A DNA stretch of 64,000 nucleotides from Strigamia acuminata (Eukaryota > Arthropoda > Chilopoda > Geophilomorpha > Linotaeniidae), in NCBI GenBank assembly GCA_949358305.1, contig OX442314.1, positions 46,384,581 through 46,448,580 on the forward strand. The letters are read 5' to 3'. Position 1 is the first letter of the stretch. Every line of letters starts with the position of its first letter. Shown in pieces: positions 10,206 to 20,570 of the stretch. A program made the translations under genes and the position numbers. The notes beneath the pieces were generated by a model that was given only the letters and a program-made list of their open reading frames with translations, did not search any database and was not told the origin of the DNA.

Positions 10206-10830
10206 CTGTAACTGTTTTAAGCTTAAAAATCTACTTTTTGAGGCCTGTAGAGATCCCTGAGCACAAAGAATTCAGTCGAAAGGAGTCCTGGTTGATGAGA
10301 ATCGCAGTCGGAAAGAATTCGTCTGTTAGGCCTAACGTTCGTCGCCCGAGCATAATTGCGCCACACGTTTATAAACTGTAAAATGTAAAAATAAAACGCA
10401 GTCAAAAGAAAACCACAGATTAGTTTCTCCTCTGCCATCAACCATCATCTGCAAATCTTTCAAATTTTTTAAGTATTTAGAATCTTTGATACCTTTAAAA
10501 CGTAACAGAAATGCATTTAATCGCGCACGAACGAGAAAGTGCGATATGTGGCGTGGTAAACAATGGCACAACGCACCCAAACCTAACGGCGGCGCACACA
10601 CAAACTAAATAAATAAACAAATAAACACTCAGAGGATTAGTTGAGCGCATCTCACAGTCAGCATTCCGGCTTAATTTGTTGCTTAGACGTGACCATTTAT
10701 TGTTGAAGTTCTTATAAAACGTCGAACCAAGACAGGGGACATAACCTTGCCAGACAGTTGTGGACTAACGATTGGAGAAAGGAATCCTATACTATATGGA
10801 ATTGAGTTGTAATAATGCATGAACATGGCA
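10206..10830. other. Upstream region of the zinc-finger gene
   Basis: It should hold the first non-coding exon and promoter of the minus-strand zinc-finger gene. I see no TATA box I would defend. A CG-richer segment at 10500-10600 could be the start region. Confidence 0.35.
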
Positions 10831-11410
10831 GCTTTAATTTTTATTTTTTACAAGTTTTGGGAAGAAATAATAAATTGGAAATGAAAGAAAATACAGAAAC
10901 GGCAGATTTTGTTTCGTGATTGAAACAAATTAAAATAAATTTCAGTTTTCTTAAATTTAAGTTGAATACAAAATGCAATTTCAAATGCAGAACTTTCAAT
11001 GTATAAATAAATAAATAAATGCAGAAATAATAACAGTGTTCACAGTAAGCAGGATTCCATTCAACCTTATTTTTTTTACGAGGAATATTTTCTACCAGGA
11101 AACATTTTCGACCCGGTTGAAAACAATTTTGATAAAAAATATTTATGTAATAGTTGTTTTCAAAAATAAAATTGGTATGCATTAATGCACCAATAAAAAA
11201 CAGAAATTAAACCATTTTGAGTTTAAGAATACAGGAATATGCACACAAATAGCACTTACATTGTTTTCTCTCGTGCGGGTTAATAAATGTTTATTTAAAT
11301 CCTTACTTTCGTCGAAGAGAAGGTATAAATTTTTAACTGAATTTTCAAATTCCCATTTCTATTGCAAGATAAAACAAACGTTTTTTGTGTGTTGCTCTCC
11401 ATAAAAAATT
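10830..11410. repeat. Diverged duplicate of 8236-8860, with finger remnant
   Basis: This is homologous to the block on the other side of the intact zinc-finger gene. At 11225-11370 the minus strand keeps a broken finger (NKHLLTH preceded by a degraded CHLC). It supports origin of the cluster by tandem duplication. Confidence 0.7.
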
Positions 11411-11466
11411 GGAAAGGAAACGAGAAATTGTTGAGAGTGAGTTTTGAAGTATTTTATACTGCTTAG

Positions 11467-11796
11467 CTACATCACATTTTTTTTCCCTTTGTCAACTTCT
11501 TTAATTATTTCAATTTTTTTGGCAATTGTAAGAACTTTCCTAGTTGCTAGATTGATGGATGAGAAAAATACCATTAGATTAAATAGGATAAGATTTGAGA
11601 AATGCTTACACTTATTTGAAGTAGCCATCTTGTTTTTACAGGAAATGGGTCTTATAACGAGGAAAAAACCACTTCCGGTATAAAAATGTTTCTTATAGCG
11701 AGGGAATTCGTATAAGAAACCAGCCATTTATTTTTCAAAATTCGTTATAAAGAGGAATTTGCAATAAGCGAGTTCGTTATATAGAGGTTCAACCTG
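11467..11796 (-). mobile_element. Tigger/pogo DNA transposon remnant (5' end)
   Basis: The outer end on the minus strand reads CAGGTTGAACCTCTATAT and continues AACGAAC, followed by a second CTCTTTATAACGAA. This is typical of Tigger/pogo terminal repeats, and it is flanked by TA (11797-11798). Inside, a minus-strand ORF ends with KVLTIAKKIEIIKEVDKGKK, the beginning of the CENP-B/psq-type helix-turn-helix of Tigger transposases. It stops immediately after. The catalytic DDE part and the second terminal repeat are missing. Confidence 0.7.
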
Positions 11797-11798
11797 TA

Positions 11799-12125
11799 TG
11801 TGATATCAGATTGCTTGGGATATTTAATACTGAGAGTTAATACTCGAATTTTCAGTTTACATAAAATAAAATAAAATTGGAACTAATTTCATGCGTGTGT
11901 ATTAAATTAAATTAAATTTAATTTAAACATCTGTGACGCCGCGAATGGTCGGTGATACAACAGTACAGATTATAATCTGTGTCAGCAAGGCCCCTCCAGT
12001 GACGTTGTGCGCAGATATATCTGGGCAAAATTATTATTTTTTCGCCAGATGGCGCAACCTTATAGTATTCAAGTAGCCTTGAAATTATCCTCTTACAACA
12101 CTTCAGCTAAATACAGTCGCAGATT
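11799..12125. other. Non-coding interval
   Basis: There is AT-rich sequence with a short AAATTAAATTAAATT run near 11905 and a GC-richer patch near 11940-12010. No gene is supported. Confidence 0.4.
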
Positions 12126-12131
12126 TTTATT
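12126..12131 (-). terminator. Polyadenylation signal of the cysteine-rich peptide gene
   Basis: AATAAA on the minus strand, 35 bp downstream of the stop codon of the four-exon gene model at 12166-12729. Confidence 0.6.
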
Positions 12132-12165
12132 TTCTCAAACTAAAACATCCTCAAAAAAAATGAAT

Positions 12166-12729
12166 TCAAGAATACAAATTTTCTTTAATCTTATTCGTCA
12201 ATAACTGAAGAAGAAAAGAAGTCCTCCGAAAATCCTTGTCTGCAGTCATTACTACGACCCGTTCGATAACAGATTTGTTCGCGAGAGGTGTGCAAAATCC
12301 CTTACCGATTTTAAAAGTGTTTCGCGTACTCCTCTTCAAGAAATACATTTTATATTATTACTACATTTCAAAGCCAATTTATTGAATATAATATTACTTC
12401 TCTGGGTTTGCACATCAGTCCCCATTTGCAGTCACACAGAAATTTCCCACCGCATGTTTCCTTATCATCACGCAATTTCACACACCTGAAACGATAAACA
12501 ACACGAATAATTATTGAACAACCGTTGAGGCAAGCGATTACTTTTTTACTATTCCAAAACTCTTACAGCATTCATTGATTGTGCAGTCCTTAAATGTGCT
12601 GCATGAGTTTGCAGCGACAAAACCAAACTAAAATATAATTTGATAGCTAAAAAAACAAATATACTCAATTTTCAGGAAGGATACACTCACGCAAAGTGCT
12701 AAATATGTAATAAATAAGATGTAATCCAT
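12166..12729 (-). CDS. Small secreted ten-cysteine peptide, four exons (colipase/prokineticin-like spacing)
   Basis: Assembled from splice sites rather than one ORF. Exons on the minus strand are 12729-12691, 12627-12542, 12485-12398 and 12333-12166, with introns of 63, 56 and 64 bp, all GT-AG. Together they code 126 aa in one frame. Residues 3-19 are a hydrophobic signal peptide. The mature part has spacing C-x5-C-x4-CC-x8-C-x9-C-x5-C-x-C-x5-C. A tenth Cys comes from exon 4. This is close to the colipase/prokineticin/astakine-type five-disulfide fold, including the CC pair, the x9 interval and the CxCx5C block. That fold serves both hormones or cytokines and venom peptides, so function is open. 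A TATA box lies upstream and AATAAA downstream. If exon 3 is not spliced, it ends at 12368 with nine Cys. The conserved AVIT N-terminus of prokineticins is absent. Confidence 0.7.
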
Positions 12730-12786
12730 GAAGGTTTATAATAAAATTAGTGGCAGTACTGTGATAAACGAGTTGATGAATGATTA

Positions 12787-12793
12787 TTTTATA
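12787..12793 (-). promoter_or_regulatory. TATA box of the cysteine-rich peptide gene
   Basis: The minus strand reads TATAAAA here, 58 bp upstream of the start codon. An initiator-like TCACAGT lies between them. The spacing fits a short 5' UTR. Confidence 0.5.
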
Positions 12794-13260
12794 GACGTAA
12801 TCAAAAGGAATACATTTTTAAATTTTTTTTTTAACTATTGTTCTGAAGATAAAGTTCTAAATGTGTTTTTTATGGTTATTGGTTAGCTGAGAAATGAAAG
12901 GGTTATCGTCTGAGATATCTAATTTCAATTTGTACACCACAGTTTGGTTGTTGAAAAAGGAAAAAATAAATGCATTTAGAGGTGGAATATTAAATGTATT
13001 TCACAATCCAAGGATCTGCACATGATTTTGCTTTTCTGGAATAAATTTTATGTTATAACAAGTAAGTTTTTTGCATCTGTTTAAATTTTTTTGGCAGTTT
13101 TTTTTTCCTTAAAAATTAAAATGGGCGTTGTTTGGTGTTTTAATTTTTAATTTATTGCTTTTTTAATCCAGTACATCCCTGGGTCACAAATTCAGACATT
13201 TATAATTTCCTTTTCCTTCATAGTTTTATATTTTATACAGATATACGTCCAATATAAATT
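12794..13260. other. AT-rich interval, nothing recognised
   Basis: No ORF, repeat or RNA gene is supported. Several homopolymer T-runs are present. Confidence 0.4.
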
Positions 13261-13301
13261 TAAATACAATACAGTAAATACAATATGCCATTCGAATGGT
13301 T

Positions 13302-14515
13302 TTACTTTGAATGGGTTAATACATGTCTTTTTAAATTACTACTTGTAATTGTGGTGATCTCGATTTATTTCATCTATGTTTTAAATAAATTTCACCACTA
13401 AAAATTATATTGTGTATTATTTTATTTCAAACTATATCACGTGACTTGGGGGAGAATACTCCCCAAGAATATTTTACGGCAAATTGGCTGGGGTGAACGG
13501 TAATTAACCGTTTTGGTGCAACAGATTCCTTTGTTGCACCAAACTGAGCTAATTGCGCAACTCAGAAGTGTGCCAGGCTTGGAGCCCCAATTTTGGCACA
13601 CTCTTGAATATACACTAAAACTAACAACACTTTGTCACTGCTACGCTCGAGAAACTCGCTAGTATTGATTGTGTTAACGTTTGTGTATTTTGAGACCTCT
13701 GCTTGCTTTGACCATTGTGCAAAGCTAGCACCCGTTTGCGCCTTGCGTGAATTAGCAACCGCTAATTTACGCCTTTGAGAAGAGAAGTCCGACTCCTCGT
13801 GAACCACGCCATCGTGAGTGCGCGAACGCTCGCCATCGTCGTCGTACGAGAAGTCCTTGCTCGCCGTCAACCATCGCCGTAGCAGGAGCCACCGAGAGCC
13901 ACTCTGGAGTTCCCGCTCAGCCATCCACGTGTGAGTTAACCGTTGGAGAAGACGAAGCCATCTTAACAACGAGCCGTTGTTATACACGCCGTTCGCGTGT
14001 TGCGTGTAACCGTCGTTACACGCCATTTTGCCATCCTTTCACATTTCCATTATTTCCGCGACAGTCGCTATTTCGATTATTGTAATTTATCCATTGTATA
14101 AATCATTACCTCAGAATAAATTATTGTTCCTTTGTTTTAAACATACTTCTTTGTTTATTCCCCAAATACACCCACAGACGCCAAACCCGATTATAAGTCC
14201 TATAAACGACATATCACTTGCGAGTAAACTAACTTAGATTTAAGATTAAGTTAGTTAAATACCCGGATCGCAACATAATGCAGGAAAAAGCATACAAATG
14301 GCACTTGCGTAGCTTTTCTCCCATATGAGTCGCTACATGTGTTTTCGATTGCAAGAATAATCACACAAATGGCACATAAATGTCTTTTCTCCAGTATGGG
14401 TTAAAAGATGATTTTTTAAATCCCCACCAGTAATACAAGAATGAGCACACAAATGGCACTTGAATGGCTTTTCTCCAGTGTGAATTCGCATGTGGGCCGT
14501 CAGGCTTGAGTTAGA
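13302..14515 (-). pseudogene. C2H2 zinc-finger pseudogene interrupted by a solo LTR
   Basis: On the minus strand fingers run from about 14515 (MRIHTGEKPFKCHLCAHSC) through a second finger (MCHLCDYSC) to a stop and frame change near 14345. The last finger is cut by the LTR at 13350-14275. Removing the LTR and one copy of its TAAT duplication rejoins a clean finger ending THSK-stop at 13302, like the THTK-stop of the intact gene. The internal stop lies outside the LTR. Its order relative to the insertion is not known. Confidence 0.8.
13350..14275 (+). repeat. Solo LTR, 926 bp, Gypsy-B-related
   Basis: It starts TGTGGTGATCTCG, ends CGGATCGCAACA and is bounded by TAAT on both sides (13346-13349 and 14276-14279). 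The ends match the Gypsy-B LTR read on the minus strand (TGTGGTGATCTC to GGATCGCAGCA). Palindromes near the start (cttgggggag-type stem at about 13446, ACGGTAATTAACCGT at 13498) correspond to those in the Gypsy-B LTR. A 154-aa ORF on the opposite strand is part of the LTR and not a gene. Confidence 0.88.
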
Positions 14516-14575
14516 ACTGCCATCGCTGGAAAACCTTGCTGGTGAACCTGATAAACTAGGATGTTATTCTTGTCG

Positions 14576-15050
14576 TCTGCTGGGCCCGCTTGCATCGGAT
14601 GGATAACACGCAAAAACGAGCAACACGGAAAAACTCACGATCGTTCGTCATTGTGTCTTTTTGATTCTCATTTCATTTTTACGTTTATTCTAGGTTTTTA
14701 CACGATTCCTGCGGCGATGCACACAGATGAGTGGTGAGGCTCTGTCTTGTCAACCGCTCGGCCGACTGCAGAGGATCAATTGAACACAAAGTCGGGCGAA
14801 AATCGCAAAAGTCACACTCTTTTGTCATTGTCTTTATTTGATTTTTATTGTTTTTTTTTTAAAAATTCTTATGGCGATACGGACAGGTGACGAATAAAGA
14901 TGCTTTTGTCACCAGCTAGGTCCACTTGTATCCGGTCGAACAAACATATGATCGAACGCGATCGCAAAACTCGCGATTTCTCATCATCTGCCTTTTGGTT
15001 TTTCGAATTTGCTTTTGCAGATTTGTTGCAGAGATGCGCAAAGACGCCAG
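14576..15050. repeat. Three diverged tandem units of about 160-175 bp
   Basis: Starts near 14576, 14745 and 14910 each run through a CACTTG/CGCTTG-ATC-GG block. Each then has a CG-rich GAACA/AACACG-GATCGCAAAA-CTC segment, a TCATTGTCTTT/TTTTGATT T-rich stretch, and a GGCGATGCACA/GGCGATACGGA/AGATGCGCAAA block. Divergence is high. No coding function is seen. Confidence 0.5.
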
Positions 15051-15239
15051 GCGATAATCCAAAGCCGACTGCGCCACTAATATGTGCTAATATGTTGATG
15101 GCAATATGATCAAGTCATGTGAAGACATGGCCATCATGGAATGTTTGGCTTCAGGCCTAACTGGCCAGAGAAGAAGAAACACGAACTGAACTACATGATT
15201 TTAAAGAGTCGACTGAATGATTTAATGCACAATAATTGG

Positions 15240-15274
15240 TTGGGTTGCTAGGCAATTACTGCCTAGCAACCCAA
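15240..15274. repeat. Perfect 15-bp stem hairpin
   Basis: TTGGGTTGCTAGGCA is followed by the loop ATTAC and TGCCTAGCAACCCAA. It is followed by an A-run, but there is no gene nearby for it to terminate. Confidence 0.85.
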
Positions 15275-15340
15275 AAAACAATATTGGTATATCAATTGTT
15301 AACAACACACAAGTTAATGGCGGCAGTAGATATACGACAG

Positions 15341-15989
15341 TACTCTAGTCTAGTTTAAACAATTTACAACATGAATACTCTAGTCTAGTTTAAACAATTT
15401 ACAACATCAATACTCTAGTCTAGTTTAAACAATTTACAACATCAATACTCTAGTCTAGTTGAAACAATTTACAACATCATTACTCTAGTCTAGTTGAAAC
15501 AATTTACAACATCAATACTCTAGTCTAGTTGAAACAATTTACAACATCAATACCGGTACTATAGTCTAGTTTGAACAATTTACAACATGAATATTCTAGT
15601 TAAAATAATTCACAACATCAATATTCTAGTTGAAATAATTCACAACATCAATATTCTAGCTGAAATAATTCACAACATGAATATTCTAGTTGAAATAATT
15701 CACAAATTCACAACATCGATATTCTAGTTGAAATAATTCACAACATCAATATTCTAGTTGAAATAATTCACAACGTCAATATTCTAGTTACAATAATTCA
15801 CAACATCAATATTCTAGTTGAAATAATTCACAACGTCAATATTCTAGTTAAAATAATTCACAACATCAATATTCTAGTTGAAATAATTCACAACATCAAT
15901 ATTCTAGTTGAAATAATTCACAACATCAATGTTCTAGTTGAAATAATTCACAACATCAATATTCTAGTTGAAACAATGCACAACATCAA
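15341..15989. repeat. Minisatellite: seven 35-bp units then thirteen 30-bp units
   Basis: The first units (15341, 15376, 15411, 15446, 15481, 15516, 15551) are TACTCTAGTCTAGTT then aaAcaatttacaacat. The seventh carries a 6-bp insertion. From 15592 to 15989 the unit is 30 bp (TATTCTAGTTGAAATAATTC then acaacatcaa), shorter by one GTCTA. One 38-bp variant lies at 15682. A CGTCAA variant alternates at 15750 and 15810, showing a local 60-bp higher-order period. Confidence 0.95.
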
Positions 15990-16098
15990 CGTGGGAAGAA
16001 AAATGCTAATTTTCTATTGACAAATTGAGTTACGAAGCTTCTATTTTTCTTAATTTTTGATTTCTTAAAAAACATTTTTGATGTGTGTGCAGGATTTT

Positions 16099-17640
16099 TC
16101 AAAACAAACCTCCATGTCCATCTGAACTGTCTCCACCTGGTGGGTCACCACCTGGCGGATTTCCACGGTATCTCGGCCCATCACGGATGTCGTTGTGACA
16201 ATCTCGTTTTGGTGAGCCTTCTCGCGGATTATCGTGTGACCGTCCACGATCGTGTGGTTTCTCACGTTCTTTATTCTTTTTCTCTAGCATTCTGATTAAT
16301 CGGTCGCTATTGCTAAAGAATCGATCCGAATCTTGCGTAACTTTTGGGGAATGATATTCGGTCGGGTCTGGTTGTCGCTTTCGCTTTTTGCGACTGTGAT
16401 GACTATTACGGCTTCCACGACTACTGCGTGAGTCATCACTGTCAGTCCAACTTGATTGCCGACTGACTTTTGGTTTAGCTGATGTTAAATCAATCAACTC
16501 AGGTGATTTGGAAGCACCTTTTTGCAAAACTGGGGCTGGCTTTGCAAAATTATCTTCGCCACAAACGTCTTGTACTTTTTGTACGACTACTGCAAAGTTT
16601 TCTTGTACCGTCAATAGATCTGCGCGAAGAATTTCGTTTTCACGAGCTTGCGCAGCTAAGTCGGCACGTAATAACTGCTCTGCAGTACTTTGACTTTTGG
16701 CGGCTTGACCAGCATCAATTACGGACTGCTGTCGAGCGAGAAATACTTCATTTTCTCGTTGTGCTAATCGCTTAGCTCTTGCTGCTTGCTCTGCAGCATA
16801 ATTCTCGTAATTTCGAGAACATGAGGGGATTTCTTCCCTCGCTCGAACTGGGGCGGTTAGTTCGGCAGTCATTAAATTTGTGTTGGCTTCTCGCAAATTT
16901 GCGTTGGCCAATCTCAAATTTTCATTAGCAATTTCTAAATCTTTTTGTGCTTGATTTAGTTGCTCGAGCCTTTGTTGTTGCTCTTCGTCAGTAATTAGCC
17001 AGGAAGCTTTTTCCTGCTCTAATTGTAACAACTTAACATGGTCATTCGCACGTTGTTGTTTTAGTTCGGCATTCTGCTGCTGCATTTCTGCATGCATTCG
17101 CTCGAACTCTGCTTGCAAGCCTGTTCTGACGATTTCAACGTCTTTTTGACATTGTTTGCGAACCATAGCTTTGTGGATTTGTTCCACAGTCATTTTGCTA
17201 GTGACTTTTACTCCCTCGAGCCTAGCTTGCTCACGGAGTGCGTCCATCATGGTTACACGCACGGGAGAATGAGAGACTTCCATATTGGAGTTCTCAGAAT
17301 CTTGCTGTGCTGCACCTTGAACCGGTGATGAATTCAGCGAGTGCTCTGCACTTGATGATTGAATTCGTAAATTCAAATCATCGTTTTGCGACTTGGAACG
17401 GCCACTTCCAGTTGGATTGTTTAAGTCCAACTGGCCGCTTGGCGGGGATGGCTGTTGTCGCTCCAACGCTTGCGTGAATTCATTCACGATTAACTGTGCC
17501 GAGTTACAGTTAGCTGTTTGATCCATGGCTTCAAACAGTTCTTGTGACTCAGTCACTTCTTGATCCACGACTGGTAGATCGATCGCCACTCGTCTCTTCG
17601 CCGGCCTTCCTCTCGGTCTCTTCTCTGAAGGAGTCGCCAT
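16099..17640 (-). pseudogene. Gag of Gypsy-B relative, C-terminally truncated
   Basis: The first 510 residues match the 1007-aa Gypsy-B Gag closely (occasional changes such as E to K and S to C). They include the N-terminal AT-hook-like PRGRPAKRR, the long coiled-coil region (about 150-360) and the SR-rich stretch (about 395-500). The frame runs three codons past the breakpoint and stops. The capsid domain and CCHC knuckle are lost. Confidence 0.88.
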
Positions 17641-18703
17641 TTTTCAATGAGGATAAAGAAAGGATAGAGAAGAAAGATAAGCAAGATAAAAATGGCGGGT
17701 AAATTTTAAACTATCAAAATTTATACAATGACTATCCCGGACAGGCCCCCACGTGCTGCGATCCGGGTTATTATCGCACTTATTTCTAATAAATAAGCAC
17801 GAAACCGCAGGTGAATGCTATAAAAGACTTACAATCGGCGGCCTTAAATTATCTAGGGGTTAAGTTTAAGGAAAAGAAATAAAAAGACAGTTTTTCGTAT
17901 AAAAATCACAATAAAAGTATTTATTCGGTAATTTACAATGACTAGTATGGAAATATGCGACAAGTCGCGTAATAATGAGTGTGAAACAAAGGATGGGCTT
18001 GCAACGACTGTTGCAAGCTACAAAGCGTCAGTAATGGCGCTTAAACAACACAATGTTGTTGAGCGAAGGCAAATGTCTTCGTTTGCTGAACTCACGAACG
18101 ATGGTCGAAGACGATGGTTCTCGTGGGCTCCTTCTACGGCTCGTGCGACGGCTCGGCGGCGGTGGTTGACGGCTGTAGGCGTCCGGCTCTCGTACGATGG
18201 CGGTGGCTGTCGTTCGCGCGGCAGCGACGGCGATGGTTCACGATCGTCGGGAAACTTCTCGGTTACGATTGCTGGAATTAGCTTCGGCTAATTCAAGCAG
18301 GATAGCTGGCTTTGTAATTCGTTACAAAGCAAGCTGGTGAAACTTGACGGTTACACGGTCCACTGTCAATACGTATTGTCGGAGCAGATATCGCAGTGAT
18401 GTTGTGGGTTGTGTATTTTTGTCAAGAGTCCCGATTTGAGCCAAGGCGCGAGCCCAGCACGCTTCAATATTGCGCAGAAAACCTGCGCACTTAGCTCAAA
18501 TGGGTGCAACTAGTGGTTATTACACCATATTGCACCATAACGGCTAATAACCGTTTTCACCCCGGACAACCTGGGGTGATATGTGCCTAGAGAGGATTTC
18601 TCCCCTCGGTCACATGATCTGACTTGGCGTGTGCCACAGTCAAATTAATTAGAAGACAATTAATTTTATCTTCTAAGTTGGTGAATATTTTGAGATCACC
18701 ACA
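16107..18703 (-). mobile_element. Truncated Gypsy-B relative (5' LTR plus half of gag)
   Basis: Read on the minus strand it has an LTR (18703-17755), the same Pro-type primer site as Gypsy-B, and the first 508 codons of gag. It then ends abruptly at about 16107 in unrelated sequence. No pol, ORF3 or second LTR is present. The LTR differs clearly from the intact element's, so it is another subfamily member, 3'-deleted after insertion. Its 5' side interrupts a gag-like gene at 18704. Confidence 0.88.
17755..18703 (-). repeat. 5' LTR of the truncated Gypsy-B relative
   Basis: 949 bp, plus-strand ends TGCTGCGATCC and GATCACCACA. The flanking primer site at 17735-17752 is the same as in the intact element. 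It is aligned along its whole length to 27248-28219 with scattered indels and substitutions. Confidence 0.9.
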
Positions 18704-18705
18704 AC

Positions 18706-19293
18706 TTTACACCGGAGAAAGTCAAGGAGGAACTCCTAAAAGCCTACAACATCCTCCACCCGCCGCCGGTGGAACAGATGGACATGAGTTCATCCGATGA
18801 AGATAGCAAACAAGAGCAAGACCCGGATCAAGATGGATCCAGGGATGGACAGCCAAGTGCACGTTATGCAGCGGTTATTAAACAGCCGTGGAAGGCGACC
18901 ATCCGGAAAAAGGGCGTTTGCTACAATTGCGGAGGTGAGAACCATTTCTCACGCGACTGCCCATCGCCACGCAAATCAGATTTTGCCAACAAACAAGGAA
19001 ACCAAAGGACTGGTTCACAAGCTGCAGGAACGTCCGAAGGACGTGGGCGTGGTCGCGGACCACAAAGAAAAAAAGACTCATTCTTCAAGTACACAAGACT
19101 CGGAACACGACACACATTGGTCATCTCGTCAGAGAACTCTGGCTTATTGGGATGGTGGGAAGGTAATTGTGTTTTTGGAAAACTCCGCCCTACTGGCGTA
19201 CGAACAACACAAATTTTCCCACCCGAGTTGTGGAGCTCCCATCTTCTAAATCGCACTGGACAACCAGATACTACGAATGCAGTTGAGTTGTGA
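18706..19293 (+). pseudogene. Gag-like fragment with one CCHC zinc knuckle
   Basis: An open frame begins immediately after the LTR (FTPEKVKEELLKAYN) and runs through an acidic Ser/Asp patch to a CCHC knuckle (CYNCGGENHFSRDC). A Gly/Arg-rich tail follows. A frame change is likely near 19080: the plus-two frame then continues more protein-like and stops at 19249. It looks like the C-terminal part of a gag or similar nucleic-acid-binding ORF of another retroelement, cut on its left by the LTR. I see no pol downstream. Confidence 0.55.
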
Positions 19294-19689
19294 CACAACC
19301 GGCTTAGTATTCTTGTCAGAGCAAACCACGTTAGGGCAGTTTTTCATATGATCATGGTGTTGCATCGTAAACAGGCAGATACTGAACAGACAATCGAAGA
19401 GGTTTTCCAGGACCCAAGCCTAAGAATAGTCGAAAAGAAGCGTCAAGCTAGGCTGTGCAGCTTACAAAAGAGCAGGCAAACACTGCTTGTGCTGAGGTTC
19501 CTTGAGAGCATTGCTCGCTGCTACAAGTAAGCCAGAGTTGCGCCATTTCTGATTCGTTATCCCCATTCACATTTTTATATTTTCTTATTGTAATTTTTTC
19601 CGCCATTTTAACGTCCATCACATTAGCGATCGTTCCAAATGACGTGGTCATTAAAATGGGTTATTATCACTAAAGTCTATCCGTTTTTT

Positions 19690-19750
19690 CACCTGTGAAG
19701 GATGCAATGTCTTTTTAGACTTTCACTGTTAATACAGGAATATGTACAAA
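19690..19750 (-). pseudogene. Single C2H2 finger remnant
   Basis: The minus strand reads YSCINSESLKRHCILH. This matches the second half of a finger of the 9-10 kb gene family. It is the outermost trace of the cluster. Confidence 0.6.
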
Positions 19751-20570
19751 TAAAATTTTTATAGATGGTGTTCCACTTGGTAATGACTCTGCAGCTGCTT
19801 AAAGCTAATTTTATTCGCGAAGGGTTTACTATTGTTAAAGCAGAATAGACCAGTGGCTACAACTGAAACTGGTCTTCAACAAAGTAGCAGATGTAGATGT
19901 ACAATTGGTAGCAACTGCATTGATAACATTGTATTTGTATTTGTATTTTTTTTGTCTAGTTGAAATAAATGCTTTCCTTGATTTACACGTGGATTCACTA
20001 TGAGGGTAGTACAGAATTACTGAGTTTCTATACACCTTAGTATTTCGTCCCACCCGCCAGTACAAGCAACATTGATCTTTATTTAGACTGGTTTCGTTGG
20101 TGTCTTATCGCGGTATTTTATTTCAATTCGGTTATTTGCCCACACACGATGGATGCTGGATAGTTACCCAGAAGTCAACTCATCTTGTACACGAAACAGA
20201 TTTAATTTTGCTGTAAATCTTTTTTAAAAGTGTAAATAAAAGTTTGGTTTAGAGCATGTTCTGTTGCAGCAGGGCCAGTTGCCATGACGAAAAGGGGCAT
20301 TGAAGTGTGCGTTACATAATCACAAAGTGGTTTCTATTGTTGTTCGCTTCAAGTATAACTTCCTATCTATTTCTCAATTCCTGGTTTGATTGCTACACGC
20401 AGCACCAAACTTCAAAAACTTTGTATGAGGAAACTGAGTACGTGTTGCGAATCGCCAGCAGTTCTAAGAGAGGGCTCGGCGACAAAACTTATTGGTTCCA
20501 GCAGCGGCTGCTACAGAAGTTGAAGAAATAGAGGTTGAAATGCAAGTTAGCAAGATCGCATTTAGTATTC
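19751..20570. other. Non-coding interval
   Basis: Mixed AT-rich DNA. A 75-codon frame at 20307-20531 starts at GTG and has no motif, so I do not call it. Nothing else is supported. Confidence 0.35.

Noticed and set aside
12368-12729. Three-exon version of the cysteine-rich peptide ending in exon 3
   Set aside because: It leaves nine cysteines and puts the AATAAA inside the coding end. The four-exon version gives ten cysteines, a third intron of the same size and a well-placed polyadenylation signal. Not fully excluded.
13562-14026. 154-codon minus-strand frame in the solo LTR
   Set aside because: Lies wholly within a defined LTR, no domain, not seen in the other LTRs.
15341-15989. CRISPR-like array of 30-bp repeats
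   Set aside because: Units are contiguous without unique spacers, in eukaryotic DNA. It is a minisatellite.
19348-19530. 60-codon frame with a charged, helical-looking sequence
   Set aside because: No recognisable family, no splice or promoter support, AT-rich surroundings. Kept out of the annotation.
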